Below are positions 22,520 to 35,267 of a stretch of DNA of 64,000 nucleotides, piece by piece. The DNA is from Limnephilus marmoratus (taxonomy: Eukaryota > Arthropoda > Insecta > Trichoptera > Limnephilidae), in the NCBI GenBank assembly GCA_917880885.1, contig OU862918.1:28171988-28235987 (forward strand). Reading direction: 5' to 3'. Within the stretch, counting starts at the first letter, position 1. Every line of letters starts with the position of its first letter. The notes below the pieces were generated by a model. The model was not told the DNA's origin, made no database searches, and saw only the letters and a program-made list of their open reading frames with translations. The position numbers and the translations under genes are program-made.

Positions 22520-22715
22520 AATTAACTAACTAACCATCACGCCGTTTCCCCGCAGGTGTAGACAGAGAGGACGGACCGCCAAACATCCCGGTCTTGGCAC
22601 ACATTCCTTGCCTCGTTTACATTCATACAACGTCTCATACATTCTCTTCTATTATTCTGACTCTTGACATGGCCCGACTCAAGTATCTGGTTCACTTGGT
22701 CGTGCCATGTCTATA
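22520..22715 (-). mobile_element. RTE-like LINE 3' end, short copy
   Basis: It begins (as seen on +) with a ttaactaactaacc tail and accatcacgccgtttccccg, then follows the same text as 22818 and 33588. Only the last ~190 bp are present. The AACT-type tail is at the left, so the LINE is on the minus strand. Confidence 0.65.
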
Positions 22716-22817
22716 TTAATGTCTATATTAATTATATACAATAATATATGCAATTCACCTACATTGGCTCTATAATGTGTGTTTGGATGTACATGTATGC
22801 ACCCATATGCATATATT

Positions 22818-23341
22818 TAACTAACCATCACGCCGTTTCCCCGCAGGGGTAGGCAGAGAGGACGGACCGCCAACAACTCGATCTTGGCACACACTCCTTG
22901 CCTGTTCACATTCATACATCGTCTCATACATGCTCTTCTATTATTCCGACTCTTCACATGGCCCGACTTATTAGTATCTGATTCACTTGGTCATGCCATG
23001 TCTTCCTCGGGCGTCCCCGACTTCTTCTTCCATTCACATTTGCGTCATATATTCATTCTCCTTACACTCCTTTCCTCTTTCATTCGCTCTACATGCCCAA
23101 ACCATCTGAGCGTCCCTTTCTTAATCTTACTCATCACCCTTACATCAGCCTTGCATTCTTCGTGGATCTCCACATTTCTCACACGATCGTACATGGTTTT
23201 ACCACACATATGCCTTAGGGACTCATTTCTACAGCATTCAGTCTCAGGGATCTCATACGCCTCAGGGATCTCATTTCTACAGTCTTCAGTATATTTATAT
23301 ATACGTATATGTGTAGAGTGTGCACACGTATGTATATACAT
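22818..23341 (-). pseudogene. RTE-like LINE, ORF2 C-terminal fragment and 3' tail
   Basis: The minus-strand frame in 23045..23341 includes KTMYDRVRN, ECKADVRVMSKIKKGTLRWF and GHVERMKEERSVRRM. This is the distal C-terminal segment (RWFGHV.RM type) of a non-LTR retrotransposon polymerase. The frame breaks before the GRPRKRW segment that the sister copy at 33646..33981 retains. No endonuclease or RT catalytic core is present. The clade is not settled; RTE-like is my best reading. Confidence 0.65.
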
Positions 23342-23400
23342 TTATGTATATGCTTGTGTGTGCATATGTAAGTGTGTATGTGTGCATTTACCGGTGTTCG
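23280..23400. repeat. TA/TG-rich simple repeat
   Basis: Alternating tatatatacgtatatgtgta and tgtgtgcatatgtaagtgtg text, a degenerate purine-pyrimidine alternating tract. Confidence 0.6.
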
Positions 23401-23401
23401 A

Positions 23402-24090
23402 TTATGATCCTCCTTGTTTTATGTATCTACTTACTTGTAATTTAATTAATCTAAGAATGTTGAGATGAATGGTGTGCTCACCTTTAATTGGAATCATTGC
23501 TATAATCTATAACCAAATGTAATTTGTCTATTTATTTAACGCCCAAAGGGCTTTTACATATTTGGTGGTACAATTAATTCATGACTGATCATTTTTAAAC
23601 AGATAAAAAAATAATAAAAACAAAATTAGATAAAAAAGCACACAAGTCATAAAAATACAAAAATACAACGATTTAATTGGTTTACAAAATACAGATATGT
23701 TTAGGAATAGTTTTGGAATAAGTGTTTTTACAAGATCAACAAAATTCGCCAAGTTTATGTTAAATATGTCAACATCACTAATCAAGTACTGATTTCCCGT
23801 AATAATAAATTGTAATGTGATACATTCTGTTGACCAGCCAATAATCAAAATAAAAAAATATATTAAATAAATCGTGACGGTTTGACTTATAATACTGGAT
23901 TAAACAAAATAATTGTACCTTCAATAGTGTTGCAAAACACCCTGCAAATGAACTACATTAAACTTTCTTTAACAAAACTAATCTATCGAAAGTGCTTTTG
24001 TAAGAGTTTTAAACATGCCCCACATCAAAATATTCAATTAACGACTTCATTAGTTTTTTTTTATTAGCTTTGTCACCTTCGTATTGCACT
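23402..24090. other. intron, possible LINE tail
   Basis: The text from about 23525 (tctatttatttaacgcccaa, agggcttttacatat) resembles the reversed 3' UTR of a LINE, but no ORF fragment supports it. The remainder is unrecognised. Confidence 0.3.
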
Positions 24091-24812
24091 TTAAGAGGGC
24101 ATTACCAGAGAAAACCGGAAATACGTCATTTTCAAAAAAGCTTTTTAGACGTACTGACTCTTTTCCACAAAAAATTATAAATGGATTTCGAAAGATTGTT
24201 CTTTTACCTAGCATTCGTTTGTAATAAATTTTGAGAATTTTTAATTTTTTTTAGTATAATAAGGTTATTCCATAGGTCGTTGGCAGATTTGTTCAATTTT
24301 CAAAAAAGTTTTTGTATTATACCACACCCATTTCAAATAATAAAATCATGCAGTAAAATAAATCAATACATTATCTAGCAAACGTATGTTTTAGAATTTT
24401 AATTTTAGTTTCAATAAAATCATTAAAAAATATGTACGTACATGTGTTTCTTGGCGAAAATTGGTCCGTTTGTGTATTTATTTGCGCACTTACAAACTAA
24501 TATATTTCAGATTTTTTTAACATTCTTATTAAATTTAGACATTATTGAAAAATGATAAATACTTATAATCGAAAAATAACTACAAAAAGTACATTATTTT
24601 AATAGTTTTATCATCACGCCTTTCAGCATTTTTGGATGAACGTATAAATTAAAGCTAATTTGAATTGAAATAAATTCGATATTGAGTTATAATTTAAAAA
24701 AGCTGGTACGGAGAATAATTAATCTTTCTCATTGTAACCGCCCTGCACGATCGTAAGAACAACTTTCGACGAAATGTGGATTTTCGTCCGCTGGCTGGTT
24801 AAACGCTCTTAA
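24091..24812. mobile_element. piggyBac-like MITE, copy 2
   Basis: Near-identical by eye to 5008..5728 over its whole length, again bounded by TTAA (24091-24094 and 24809-24812) but with different outer flanks. That shows the TTAA-bounded unit is the mobile part. Confidence 0.7.
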
Positions 24813-27590
24813 AGCCTTATCTTTTTCCTGAAACCATCTTCATCTCATCTACTTTGGGAATCATTGGTCTACGTATAATAATATTATTCTACGTCTAGTA
24901 GTATTAATAGGGTGGATTAATTCGTAACTCGCGACTCAACTATAAATAAAATAACGAAACGGCTTGTTTTGTACAACGGTTAACGACGCTCCATAATGTA
25001 GTCAGTGTTCGACTTGTACTACCAGTCCATGTAATCCAGCTAGTCTCTCATGACCATCGTCTTGGATGGTTTCATACGTCCAAGAACTTCCTCTCATTCC
25101 TTTTCTTACAGCATTCCCGAAGATGGCGAGATTCACAGGGAAATTATTTTCCTCAGAACCTCCTGTGTAGGGTTAATGTCAAAAAATATTTTTTAATTTA
25201 ACTTCAAAACGAATAATAACCATTGTCTCTATGATAATAACATGCTTTGTGACAATTAGACCGCTCATCCATCGTTCCTTTTGCTGGGACCGCGTTGCGT
25301 TCACAGAAAGAAACGTGCACAAATTTGATTACATAATGTGGTTAAAGTTCTTTTGGAAGCTTTATAACTGTCGAAATTATTTTTTTTAAATTCGAGTCGT
25401 GATTATTGTGCTCTGTTGTATGAGATCGCTTTCATCACAAAGAACGGGAAAGCTCTCGCAAAAGCTCCGATTGAGAAAGGAAGCGGAATAGGTGCACTCG
25501 AGGATTCCTTTGTTAACCCGCAGCTGTCGCCTCTGCACGCACCTTTGCACCCAGCCCGGATTGCATTATCTTCCAGCCAAAAATAATGCACTTTTTGTTT
25601 GATGCATTTTTGGTCCATCGCCTTTTTCTTCCTCTCTCACTCGCTTATTTAAGCCGCCCGATTTTAGCTCTCTCGTATCTAGAGTCTGTTGTTCTGCGCA
25701 TTTTTTTTGTTTTCCTTGTGGGATAATGCAGCGGTCATTATGTGTGTTGTTATAGCCGGTGGCGGTGGGACCCTACTGCCTGCTGCCTCCTGCTGCAGTT
25801 CTGCCGCAGCATCCGAGATCATGTTCTATCAAAATGCCCCCAGAATGAAGTCATTCACCTGATATAAAACCGTCTGCAGATTATAATATTGTACCTCGCG
25901 TGATGGGCAAGACGTTTAAACAAATTATGTTCAGCGGTTTGTGCATTTGAAAACTGCGAATAAAACACGCATCGGCGTTTCAAATTTTATGCATAAATAT
26001 TTACCAATTATTTATAAACAACATCCACATGTAAATTCCAAACACAAACAAGCTTTAGTTTAACCATTTATCCATAGCGACTTTGTAACTCTTCTATCTA
26101 GTAAGCGATCACTTGAGAGTATTGTGAACTTGCTTGTGACCTGTGAAAGCCAACGTCTCGCCCTTTACGTAGTGATCCAGCTGTTATCCTTAAATTGGCC
26201 GCTAACCCTAATTGGACCTTGCTAAACTTCGAGGATTAAGGTTCTCGCCAATCGACAGTTGGCTTTCCAAACCTGTATACTATATGACCAACTGACGTTC
26301 GATCTTTGGTCGTTTTCAAACTGGTATTCCGGATAAAAGCCAACTTATCATTTTTAAGTCGTTAAAACGAGGATTGTGACGACGTTCGGAAATTATTATT
26401 CATGCAGTCCTTTGTTAGTTGTTTCTTTTCATGAATAAGTAGGCGAAGAGATAACTTGAAATGAATTGAACTAGTTTTTCTTAACGACGACAAGCCAAGT
26501 TCTTCAATGCTTTCAATATCCAACAGGTATCCTGACTACTGCAAGAAGGAGAAGTCATTATTTTGCCAGTGAGTTACTTGAACGATTTCCCTTTACGAGT
26601 TGATGGGAAAATAATAAATATTATTGCGAAGTTTATTATCACAGTACCGCGTGAAAGCCCTTGGAAGTCGAGACTAAATACCGCCTTTAGATTTCGTTTT
26701 AATGGAATAAAAAATAATGGGATTTTGATGTGGCAGCAAAATCAATGGCGTAGGTCAGTAATGGAATTATTCGAATCCTTACACACCAATCTGTCTCTTA
26801 CCTAGGGAAGAATCACATTTAGGAAGATAATTGTTCTAATTATGATGCATGTTTGGGCATACCATGCCGCATGGTCTGACGTTGTATGGTCACATTACAA
26901 ATAGTCTAGTTTGAATATATTATTATTCATTTAGAAATTCCTACCTGTGTACATACAGCACAGCCCCAGCGTCAAACAAATGTCGGTCTATTTGCTAGCT
27001 GCTGCCTACCTGAGTCGGGAGGAAACAAAACTGGCCTATTGTTACAATACAACTTCCACCTTCTTCCTCTACTCGCTTCACTTACCTAATCTACCTCTCC
27101 GCCACCACCCATCTACCTGCCTAGACGGTGAACCTACCGCACAGAAAGCCTTTGCCAAACTCTAGAACTCAGAACGCACCGTTTACCCGTTCACTAGGCG
27201 AATACAAACTTCCTAAAGCTTTTAAATCATAATATGACCTTTTACTTCTCCTTATAATACTACAATCTTAAAGCCAGTGTCAAACTTAGGTATGTAATAT
27301 CTGAAGATATTACATAAAATATACTATGAAAAAAAAATTGCTTTTTCATGTGTTCAGATAAACCTTCATCTAGCTCGTAATGGAAGTGTCCAAGTAAGCT
27401 GATTTCAATGGCGTTGACCTCGAAATTACAGACAGAAGAAGCCATGTAAATTTCATGAAGCCATAGCTTTCTGTTCACGAGTTGTGTAATATAATAGTAA
27501 TAAAAACATTTATTTATTAATAGATTTTTTACAAATTTATTCTCTTTTTTATTTTTATTATTCATCTTTATTAGTTTTGAGTTACAATTT
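24813..27590. other. intron without recognised element
   Basis: AT-rich to mixed composition. Frames at 25403-25618 and 26563-26805 carry no recognisable domain. No matching repeats were found. Confidence 0.4.
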
Positions 27591-28330
27591 GTTTTATTCT
27601 ATGCTTGTCTCACTAGGAGAACCTGTGTTGAGAGCAGGCGCTTAGCATGAGCAGTTTATAATAATTTATTTATTTATTTATTTATTTATTTTCGGGAAAT
27701 CGACAGTTTACATTTTTACAGTTTGTACATGTTTGTATAGCCAAAATAAAACCAATTATGGATTTCCTCCATGTGACTTTACCTCTGATTAACAGCATAA
27801 TAAAAAAAATTAAATAATAAATTTATAATAAAGCAGTATGAGATCAAAAATTTTATAAAACAAAAGATTAAGTATATAAAACTAAAATTTACATAAAACA
27901 TAAAATATCAATACATTGGTAACCATAAGAAGCCAGATTGTACATATAAATCAAATCATAACAGAATTAAAGATAAACGATAGAAACATAGACACATAAC
28001 ATATTCATGAAACATCAGAGAAATACTCTTTTATGTACCCCTTATATTTGGTATAATAACACATACAAAGTACAAATAATAACACAGTATTACAAGTAAC
28101 AGTTAATCATCAACGTAAAATTGAAAAAATAAATACTTATAAGTTAGTTTTGATAAAATCTTTGATGTTGGATCTATTTTGGCTGGTAATCCAGGACTTG
28201 GTGTCAGATTTATATACTTATTCTTCTTTTTTATTTTCATAACATTGATTCTATTGACAAATGGGTCTCAACTATACATTCAGAATTTCTTTTGGAATGC
28301 AGCCTGTTTTTAGTAGTGCCTCTAATATTG
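27590..28330 (-). mobile_element. LINE 3' UTR remnant with (TTTA)n tail
   Basis: A clean run of tttatttatttatttattta at 27666-27694 is followed by ttcgggaaatcgacag. In Lepidoptera this kind of text marks the 3' end of minus-strand CR1/Jockey-type LINEs. The following 600 bp are AT-rich 3' UTR-like sequence. No ORF fragment was recognised. Confidence 0.4.
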
Positions 28331-29088
28331 TATAAATAAATAATTAAAATGAAATAAAAAAATTTACTCGTATGAATCAAAATTCAAATAAAAATAATAT
28401 TAAAATTCAAAATAAATAATATAATCACACTCACAACAAGGTATTTATTTTGTAAAAAGATGTTGTGCGATAGATAGACTGTGCAGTCAACAACCATTCG
28501 CTGCAGAGCTTCTGGAAGCATTGCAACGATGTTGATATTCGAATGGTCAGTGGTATTTCATTCCTCCCAACCAAAAATACAGCACTATTATATATAAGTA
28601 TGTAGACAGAAGATATTGAACAAAATTCATGACGCCAGAGCTCACCTTTCGCGAGTTTTTTTAAAGATCATTATCGCCTGCTAGGAACATATTTTATAAA
28701 CTTGGCAGTGCATTGCAGCAATACAATAAAATGTTATTATGATGCTAAGACGAAAGCTTTTGCTCCTTGCAAAGCTTCGGTCCGCTAGGAACACCTTTGC
28801 AAAACCTTCTTGTAATTGCCCCGATACCTGAGTTCCTAGTTCTGGGAAAATTTCTGTCACTTCACTCAGCGCTTTGTGCTTTGAGGGTGAACATAAAACA
28901 TACTTCGTCTTTCTACCTCCCTTTATCTTACCTTAGTTTTCAAGTGACGTATTCAACAAAGCTCAGCGACGTAAACTCCCAAATAATTGTAATATTCCTG
29001 AAAAAAACAAACACTTCTGCATAGGGCATTAGAAAATAATTAATATGAAAGAAAACTAACTGCAAATAGTGACCAAATATTCAAAATA
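28331..29088. other. intron with a Helitron scrap
   Basis: At 28625-28650 the phrase tcatgacgccagagctcacc matches the Helitron body seen at 9980. The rest is unrecognised. Confidence 0.4.
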
Positions 29089-29345
29089 ATGAGAGTATTT
29101 GATGTTCGACAGATCTACGTAAAAACTATCCTCATACATCTCTTTAAAACCAAACATGTGCTTTACGAAAAAAAAATAAACTTAAGATTTACACGTAATT
29201 CCAACAAAGACTTATTGCAAGTTCCAGCGCTCTCTTCCACCTCCACCTTTGGTCAACGTAGCTTTAGATACTTTGCCACGAAAATATTCAACATTCTCCC
29301 AGAAAACATCAAATTGAGTCAAACACAGAAAGAATTTTAAAAATA
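29089..29345 (+). pseudogene. CR1/Jockey-like LINE, C-terminal ORF2 fragment
   Basis: The frame has TFGQRSFRYFATKIFNILP and then ENIKLSQTQKEF before a stop, the end of a CR1/Jockey-like ORF2. Upstream residues (LRFTRNSNKDLLQVP) fit the same family segment. A Helitron at 29385..29647 follows, and LINE-like 3' UTR text resumes after it (29648..30062), so the LINE was probably split by the Helitron. Confidence 0.6.
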
Positions 29346-29384
29346 TGTTAAAATCATTACATAGTATAAAATGAAGTCACTCAA

Positions 29385-29647
29385 AATGTATGTGCGCATA
29401 GATCTTTTAAACTACGCAACGGATTTTCATGCGGTTTTCACCAATAGATAGAGTGATTCAAGAGGAAAGTTTATATATATATAATACATGGTTATTATAG
29501 TAGAGAAAAGCCGAGAAATTCAAATATTCAATCCAGGCAGCGGGCAGCTGGCAAGCGGGCAGCACCCGGGTGGTGTGGATTTTATAAACGTTGGGTAATG
29601 GCATTCTGTTTCGTTAGCCACAGCAACATGTGGCCGGGTCTGCTAGT
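29385..29647 (+). mobile_element. Helitron-like element, 5' truncated
   Basis: It ends at gtggccgggtctgCTAGT (29643-29647), a CTRRT terminus. It contains cgcaacggattttcatgcgg and gagtgattcaagaggaaag, shared in inverted form with 35268..35605 and 41248..41545. Confidence 0.6.
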
Positions 29648-30062
29648 TTGGATATATTCTAATGATCAAGCCTATACTGATGCTCTCACCCAAAGGCCCT
29701 GTCATTGACAGTTAACCTTGCAGTTTTTGTTTTGTGTATATACAAACAATGTAATCTAAAATAAAGTTTTTGCTGTATAGAAACCTATATTATACATTTA
29801 TAAAAAACCATAGATAAAATTGTGAGAAACAATTTACAAAAAATTCTGCCTCAATACAGGTTCACCTAGTGAGGCAGACTATGCACAACTAAAAATATTG
29901 TATAATTATGCTACTTCTGTGTAACCGATCTTACATTACTTTCTACTTGTTAATTTTTTTGTACGGATTTAATCTATTTGTAATCTACATTGAACATGTA
30001 TTTTTTTAGTTGTAATGTTGCCAATTTCATTGAATAAAGATATATTATTACTATTATTAAAC
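29648..30062 (+). mobile_element. LINE 3' UTR with ATT-type tail
   Basis: It ends in ttgaataaagatatattatt followed by actattatta, a polyadenylation signal plus simple tail typical of CR1/Jockey 3' ends. Taken with 29089..29345 it is the 3' part of one LINE copy. Confidence 0.5.
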
Positions 30063-30636
30063 ATGTCATAATTTAATTGAATAATTGAGTTTGAGAAAAA
30101 CTCTGTAAAAATGTGTAAAGTTCTGGCAACACCGGGGACTTCATCTAGTGAAGATATAATAATCCATTATTTCTCGTTAATTCGAAGTAGTGTCTTCTCT
30201 GTGTGAGACATTTTCAAAATTATTTTGACTGATGTATGAAATTGTGCAAAAACAAATTATACAAAGCAACTTTTTAAATCCAGACACGCGACAATCCAGA
30301 AGTACCTCCCTTTACCAGATGATTATTTTTATTTAATATTTGAAATGTGCGTCCATGTGGTTTACTTTTGCAGGACATTTTAGAATGGAACTTATGACAT
30401 TTAATGCGCAGAGTAAAATTTAAAAATAAAAATAACTTTTTCAAATTCAGATATTATGCTACAAGTAAATTATGTTGTGTGGTATACTTTTGATTATCAA
30501 ATTTCAAAATTTTCATCGAGGCAAATTTTGAGTTTTTACGGGTAACATCCAATGACGTTGTATATCTAGACTTTTTGCTTTTAACAAAATTAAACGCGGC
30601 AAGTAAAGGAACACTTTGATACATTTATATATAGAC
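30063..30636. other. intron without recognised element
   Basis: AT-rich; no features seen. Confidence 0.4.
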
Positions 30637-31040
30637 GACCTCCGTAGTCCAATGGGTAAGACTCTTGACTCACAATCCGGAGGTCGCGGGTTCGAACCCG
30701 GCATGCGCAAATAAATTTTATTTGATTAATTTGTGTTATTTCACAATTAATTCATTAAAAATAATATATAGTATATTTGCGGCATGTTCCAGAGTGGAAG
30801 ATACTATCAGTATCGCCCTGGTGTAAGACCACCATTCAGAATTGAAACGTTGCTTGAAAATGGCTTTAGCCGTGTTTAGTGACCAGATCTGAATAGCCAG
30901 GTACTTCCCAACCTTCCTCTTCCCCACCTCCTTCCCCTCCCCACTACCTTCAGCCTCACAACATACCCCAATTGGGGATGCCATAGTCTCACTGGCTCCA
31001 GACGGGAGCATTTGAGATTCTTGTGCGGTATTCACTGTAA
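30637..31040 (+). mobile_element. tRNA-derived SINE, copy 2 (most intact)
   Basis: The head contains an A-box (tagtccaatgg at about 30645) and a B-box (ggttcgaaccc at about 30690), as in a tRNA gene used as an internal RNA polymerase III promoter. The body carries gccctggtgtaagaccacca, acatacccc and gccatagtctcactggctcc, and ends near gcggtattcac with a short ATAT tail. It is not a functional tRNA, because the acceptor stem cannot be closed. Confidence 0.85.
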
Positions 31041-31084
31041 AAAAATATATATAAATATATATATATATACGAACTTATGTTCCC

Positions 31085-31403
31085 AGTAAATTCAAACGTT
31101 GTTCAATGTATGACAAAGATAGACATTCAAAGAATATGTGCGTATGAACGAAATAAATGATAGGACGCGGGCTGCGTTTTCTATTTCAAAAGAGCAACGA
31201 CAGTTTTCAAATAACATCGATTGTAGTTATCTACTGCAGATTTTGTTTTATTTTAAATGTCGTTTTACTTTATGCATACAAATAAACAGAGTGATTAGAC
31301 TATAATTATAACAGTGGAGTTTACTTAGCGTCAGCACTCGTAATTTGGCTGTTACTCTCCCAGACCCTGTACTTCAGTAGGCCTTGCATTCTCTAATCTG
31401 TCT
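31085..31403. repeat. diverged dispersed repeat D, copy 2 left part
   Basis: Aligns with 5745..6080 in the same order and is interrupted at about 31404 by a Helitron; the alignment resumes at 32040. Confidence 0.5.
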
Positions 31404-32036
31404 TCTATATATATATCTATATATCTTTTTATGTAAATAAAAATGAATCGCCGAAATGTATGTATGCGCATAACTTCCAAACGACTGCACCAAATTGGAT
31501 AATTTATTTTTTTGTTGTGTTCGTTATTGTCAGGACAAGGTTTGTATAAAACTAGTGGTGAGCTTTGGGATTATGAAATTTGCATAAAAATGAATGGCCG
31601 AAATGTATGTACGCGCATAACTTCCAAACGACTGCACCAAATTGGATTTTTTTTGTGTTCGTTATTGTGTGGAAGCTCTCGTATTATGAAATTTGTATAA
31701 AATTGCAAAAGGTGACACGCGAGCTGTTTGAAAACTAAATGTACCGGGAATTATATTTATAGTTCGCGGGAGGGGGGGGAGGGGAACCAGGGAGAGGGGA
31801 GGGGAACCTGGGAGAGGGAAGGGGAACTCGGGAGGGGGGTTTGCGGGACGGGGGAAGGGGGGGAGTGGAGTGGGGAGAGGGAAGGTGGAGGAGGCGGAGT
31901 GGAAACGCGAGAGGGGAAGAGGACGCGGGAGAGGAATGGGGGGGCGGAAGGGGAACGGGATGAATGGGAAAGGACACGCAGGGAGAAAAAATTTCTTTAT
32001 TAAATTGCATAGCAACGCATGCCGGGACCAGCTAGT
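31404..32036 (+). mobile_element. Helitron-like element with internal head duplication
   Basis: It starts TCTATATATA and ends cgcatgccgggaccagCTAGT (CTAGT 32032-32036). The head text atgaatcgccgaaatgtatg and cgcataacttccaaacgact occurs twice (about 31443 and 31592). A purine-rich tract of GGGGAGG type spans 31768-31975. It split repeat D. No Rep/helicase is encoded. Confidence 0.7.
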
Positions 32037-32039
32037 GAC

Positions 32040-32350
32040 GCATAAAATCTTCTGGTGGAAAAAAAATTGTATTATTTGTGATAAAGATAATCAAGTTATT
32101 TGCGCGTATTAAACAAATGAAATGTTATTCCTTGGAATTTACTAGTGTTTGCTGTGCAATGAAAACATTTTCTCATCGCAAACGAGGGAATTTTGGCACT
32201 TTTTAAATGCAATTTTATTAGGGGTAGGAGATGACCGTACACGACGTGTGGTAATTTAGTTTTAAAACTGCGAAATCAAAGACAATACCTATGCTTGTTT
32301 TTGGCTTGCGACTTTGTGATTTTATCTATGTATATGTTGTAACGTCATTA
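32040..32350. repeat. diverged dispersed repeat D, copy 2 right part
   Basis: Aligns with about 6140..6440 (gaaatgttattcc, cattttctcatcgca, ggcactttttaaatgcaatt, tgttgtaacgtcat). It continues the copy interrupted by the Helitron. Confidence 0.5.
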
Positions 32351-33310
32351 TAGTAACAAATAAAACATCATCTATTATGTAAGTACACGCTGTGGCAGTT
32401 GGATTCGACCCTTTATGTGAGTAACTACCCATAAAAAAATGCCCTACTTTAACCGGATCGAACAGCTGTCGTCCTTTTGTCATCTCTATTCCTTTATTCC
32501 CCGCATTTGTAATGCTGTTGATCTCCCCAAATGAGAGCAACATGACATTAAAAGCGTGTGAAACGTCCTATCTGAAATTCATGCGATAACCCGGTAAATA
32601 AAGGCGCCTGAGGATATCCTGTTATTTTTTTATGGGGTCCCTACCCACTGGATAACAAATACCTGCGTCATTTGAGATACACCGTTTAAAAAAACATCAG
32701 GTATAAAACTGAGAATAAAATGATTTCGGACCATTTACAAAAGTGGGTCTTCAGGATTTTAAAATACCGGATTAAAAATAACGACACGGTCAAATTCAAA
32801 TTGATTCACAATATTATATTAAAATCTCACTCAAATTCAAATGTAACGTCAAATTGCCAATCGGCTCCATTTTTTTAACATAATTTGTAGTATTCTTCCC
32901 AATATGCCTTCCTTTGAAATGCTTGGTGTAACTCTATGTGACTAGCTCAGGGTACAGGGGCTCTATCGAAGCTAGAGTTAAGTTAGCTTCTCAGAAGCTG
33001 GGCGTACTGTACAGGGTTGTTGAATTTTGCAATTTTGAATCTGTAGAGCCCCAAAATACCTGAAAAAACCCCTTGGCTCTGTGCGGGGCGGTCCGTTTGA
33101 TAGATTCCTCTATATTAACAAGCGGTTTTCAATCTTTAAGTACATCCGTCAGGTAGATATACTATCCCTGTTCTAGCGGTATTACAATGGAAATGCTTAG
33201 AGAAACTAGCATAATTGATGGCACCGGTACGTAGCAGGGAAACACACCAAACGCACAACCAACGTATGTACACGGTTGATAATTGTCATATGAAAACTGT
33301 TCGCTTCTAC
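32351..33310. other. intron without recognised element
   Basis: No gene or matching repeat was seen. Confidence 0.4.
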
Positions 33311-34493
33311 GGGTGGGTTTTTTCATTTGCACTCTACTTTAGCTTAGCAGTTTACAGTTCCTTTCGCAGTGCATTTGACATTTACGGCAAAATGGGTTTT
33401 TTCACGATGCCAACTGCTTAGGTAAAAGTAAATAGGGATGACAGCATAAAAACTAACCTAATTCCCACATTTTCGTATTGGGAACTCTGTATATATTTTT
33501 TTCATGTGGCAACCCACACAATAAATGTCAAACATTGTGTGCGAATTGCTTCACCTATGGTTGCGTTGCTGTTTGTTTCACGTTTTAACTAACTAACTAA
33601 CCATCACGCCGTTTCTCCGCAGGGGTAGGCAGAGAGGACGGACCGCTAAACAACTCGGTCTTGGCACACACTCTTTGCCTCACTCACATTCATACATCGT
33701 CTCATACATTCTCTTCTATTATTCTGACTTTTGACATGGCCCGACTCAAGTATCTGATTCACTTGATCGTGCCATCTCTTCCTCGGGCGTCCCCGACTTC
33801 TTCTACCATTCACATTCGCGTCGTATATTCTTCTTACACTACTTTCTTCGATCATTCGCTCTACATGCCCAAACCATCTGAGGGTCCCTTTCTTAATCTT
33901 ACGCATTATGCTTACATCAGCCTTACATTCTTTGAGGATATCCATATTTCTCACACGATCGTACATTGTTTTACCAAACATACGTCTCAGGGATCACGTT
34001 TTAAATTGTAATAAAATTATTAGCAAAGAGTAATTCTTTCGAATAACATATCATATCTGCAATTAATGTAGTCAAAAGTCGAGCAGTTTCTTTATTAACG
34101 CGAAACGGCATACGAAATCTAGGTCTTCCATTAGATAGAAATTCCTGCGTATATTATGTCGCTTTTCACGTCGTGTCGTATAATTAATTATTAGTTCATC
34201 ATCAGAACCTGATGAACTGTTACTTGTTGCGAACATAATGATAAAATACTAGCAAATACCGTAAAATAGATAGCAAGAATATCTCTGAACTGTCACCAAA
34301 GTGACATTTAGACAACGGCCGCCATTTTGGTTACCTTTACTTTAGCATTTGCAGCAACATTGTGGGCCTGTAAGATGTAAGGTGAAAGTAAACGGTAAAT
34401 GTCAAATGAAAAAACCCATTTCTATGCATTTGACCGTTTACTTTAACAATTAGCATTGCATTTAGCATTCTCGGTAAATGAAGAAACCCACCC
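33311..34493. mobile_element. TIR element with nested LINE
   Basis: The ends GGGTGGGTTTTTTCATTT and the complement of GGGTGGGTTTCTTCATTT match. A second matching block (catttgacatttacggc...atgggttttttca against tgaaaaaacccat...accgtttac) lies inside, so the arms run over 100 bp. A LINE fragment at 33588..33995 is nested. No clean target duplication was found. Confidence 0.55.
33588..33995 (-). pseudogene. RTE-like LINE, ORF2 C-terminal fragment and 3' tail
   Basis: The minus-strand frame (33646..33981) reads KGTLRWFGHVERM, then NGRRSRGRPRKRWHDQVNQI, then RRECMRRCMNVSEAKSVCQD. This is the very C-terminus of a non-LTR retrotransposon polymerase. The 3' tail is the aactaactaactaa run at 33588. 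It is 5'-truncated and lacks all catalytic parts. It matches 22818..23341 but keeps more of the C-terminus. Confidence 0.75.
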
Positions 34494-35267
34494 TAAATCT
34501 CGGCTGTGTAATGATTTGCCGGCCCATGTGTTTCCTCCCTCCTACAACAATGGCTCTCTTCAAGACCCATATTCACTCCTTCTTCTCCTGAAAAAGACCC
34601 TCCACACATTATCTTTAAAGATGACATAGGTCCTGAGGGAAATTGTTTTCCTCGGTGCCTCCTGTTTTGAACTTGTTGACTGATCACAGTTTGAAAAAAG
34701 CTGAAACCGAAGTAGAATTGACATTTAACGGGTACATTCTGAATGAAAAAAACCATTAATGATAATGTTACATACATGTTTGTAATACATACACATTGGC
34801 GCTACCAGAGTTCATTTCGGGTTACCTCAAGGAGGTTAAATATTGCGCTGTAATATCAAAATGTGCTTCATCATTTAGTTTTTTTTTCTTTCATCAGGTT
34901 TGTTTGCAAGGGTAAATCATTTTTGGTGATTTTCTTATTATTATTATTTGAATCCCATGACTACGGTTTGACCTTGTTACCAAATCTGTCATTCAGATCG
35001 CGGACCAGATGTTGTATCTGAATAAGCCTGAATGGATTATTCTATCAATATGAATGTAATAAAAATTATATTATTAAAACTCTCCGAAATATTAAACACT
35101 GTTGCTGACTTACAAGTGGAAGTAGATTTGACACATGTACCTACAAATATTTGATTATAATACATGTATAATAAGATTTGGGAAATCTTATTTTTTTATA
35201 TACTCTTGGGCCAATATCGATTTTGTCTTTTTGACACTTCTGCAGATTTTGAAGTATTTATATATCA
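34494..35267. other. intron without recognised element
   Basis: Contains a strong pyrimidine tract and acceptor ending in tttctttcatcag at about 34897 followed by GTTTGT. Otherwise nothing was recognised. Confidence 0.4.

Noticed and set aside
22540..22570. cgtttccccgcag|gtgtag as a splice acceptor/donor pair
   Set aside because: The same text occurs in every copy of the LINE 3' end (22830, 33608), so it belongs to the retrotransposon.
30640..30710. Functional tRNA gene
   Set aside because: A- and B-boxes are present but the acceptor stem does not pair and the sequence continues into a SINE body found elsewhere in the window.
31728..32015. Long open frames on both strands in the purine/pyrimidine tracts (also at 39216-39555 and 59604-60231)
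   Set aside because: They are low-complexity Gly/Arg/Glu or Pro/Leu/Ser runs caused by the GGGGAGG tracts of Helitron-like elements, with no domain and mirrored frames on the opposite strand.
34880..34903. Acceptor followed by GTTTGT as a second recursive splice site
   Set aside because: The acceptor is strong but GTTTGT is a poor donor, so not claimed.
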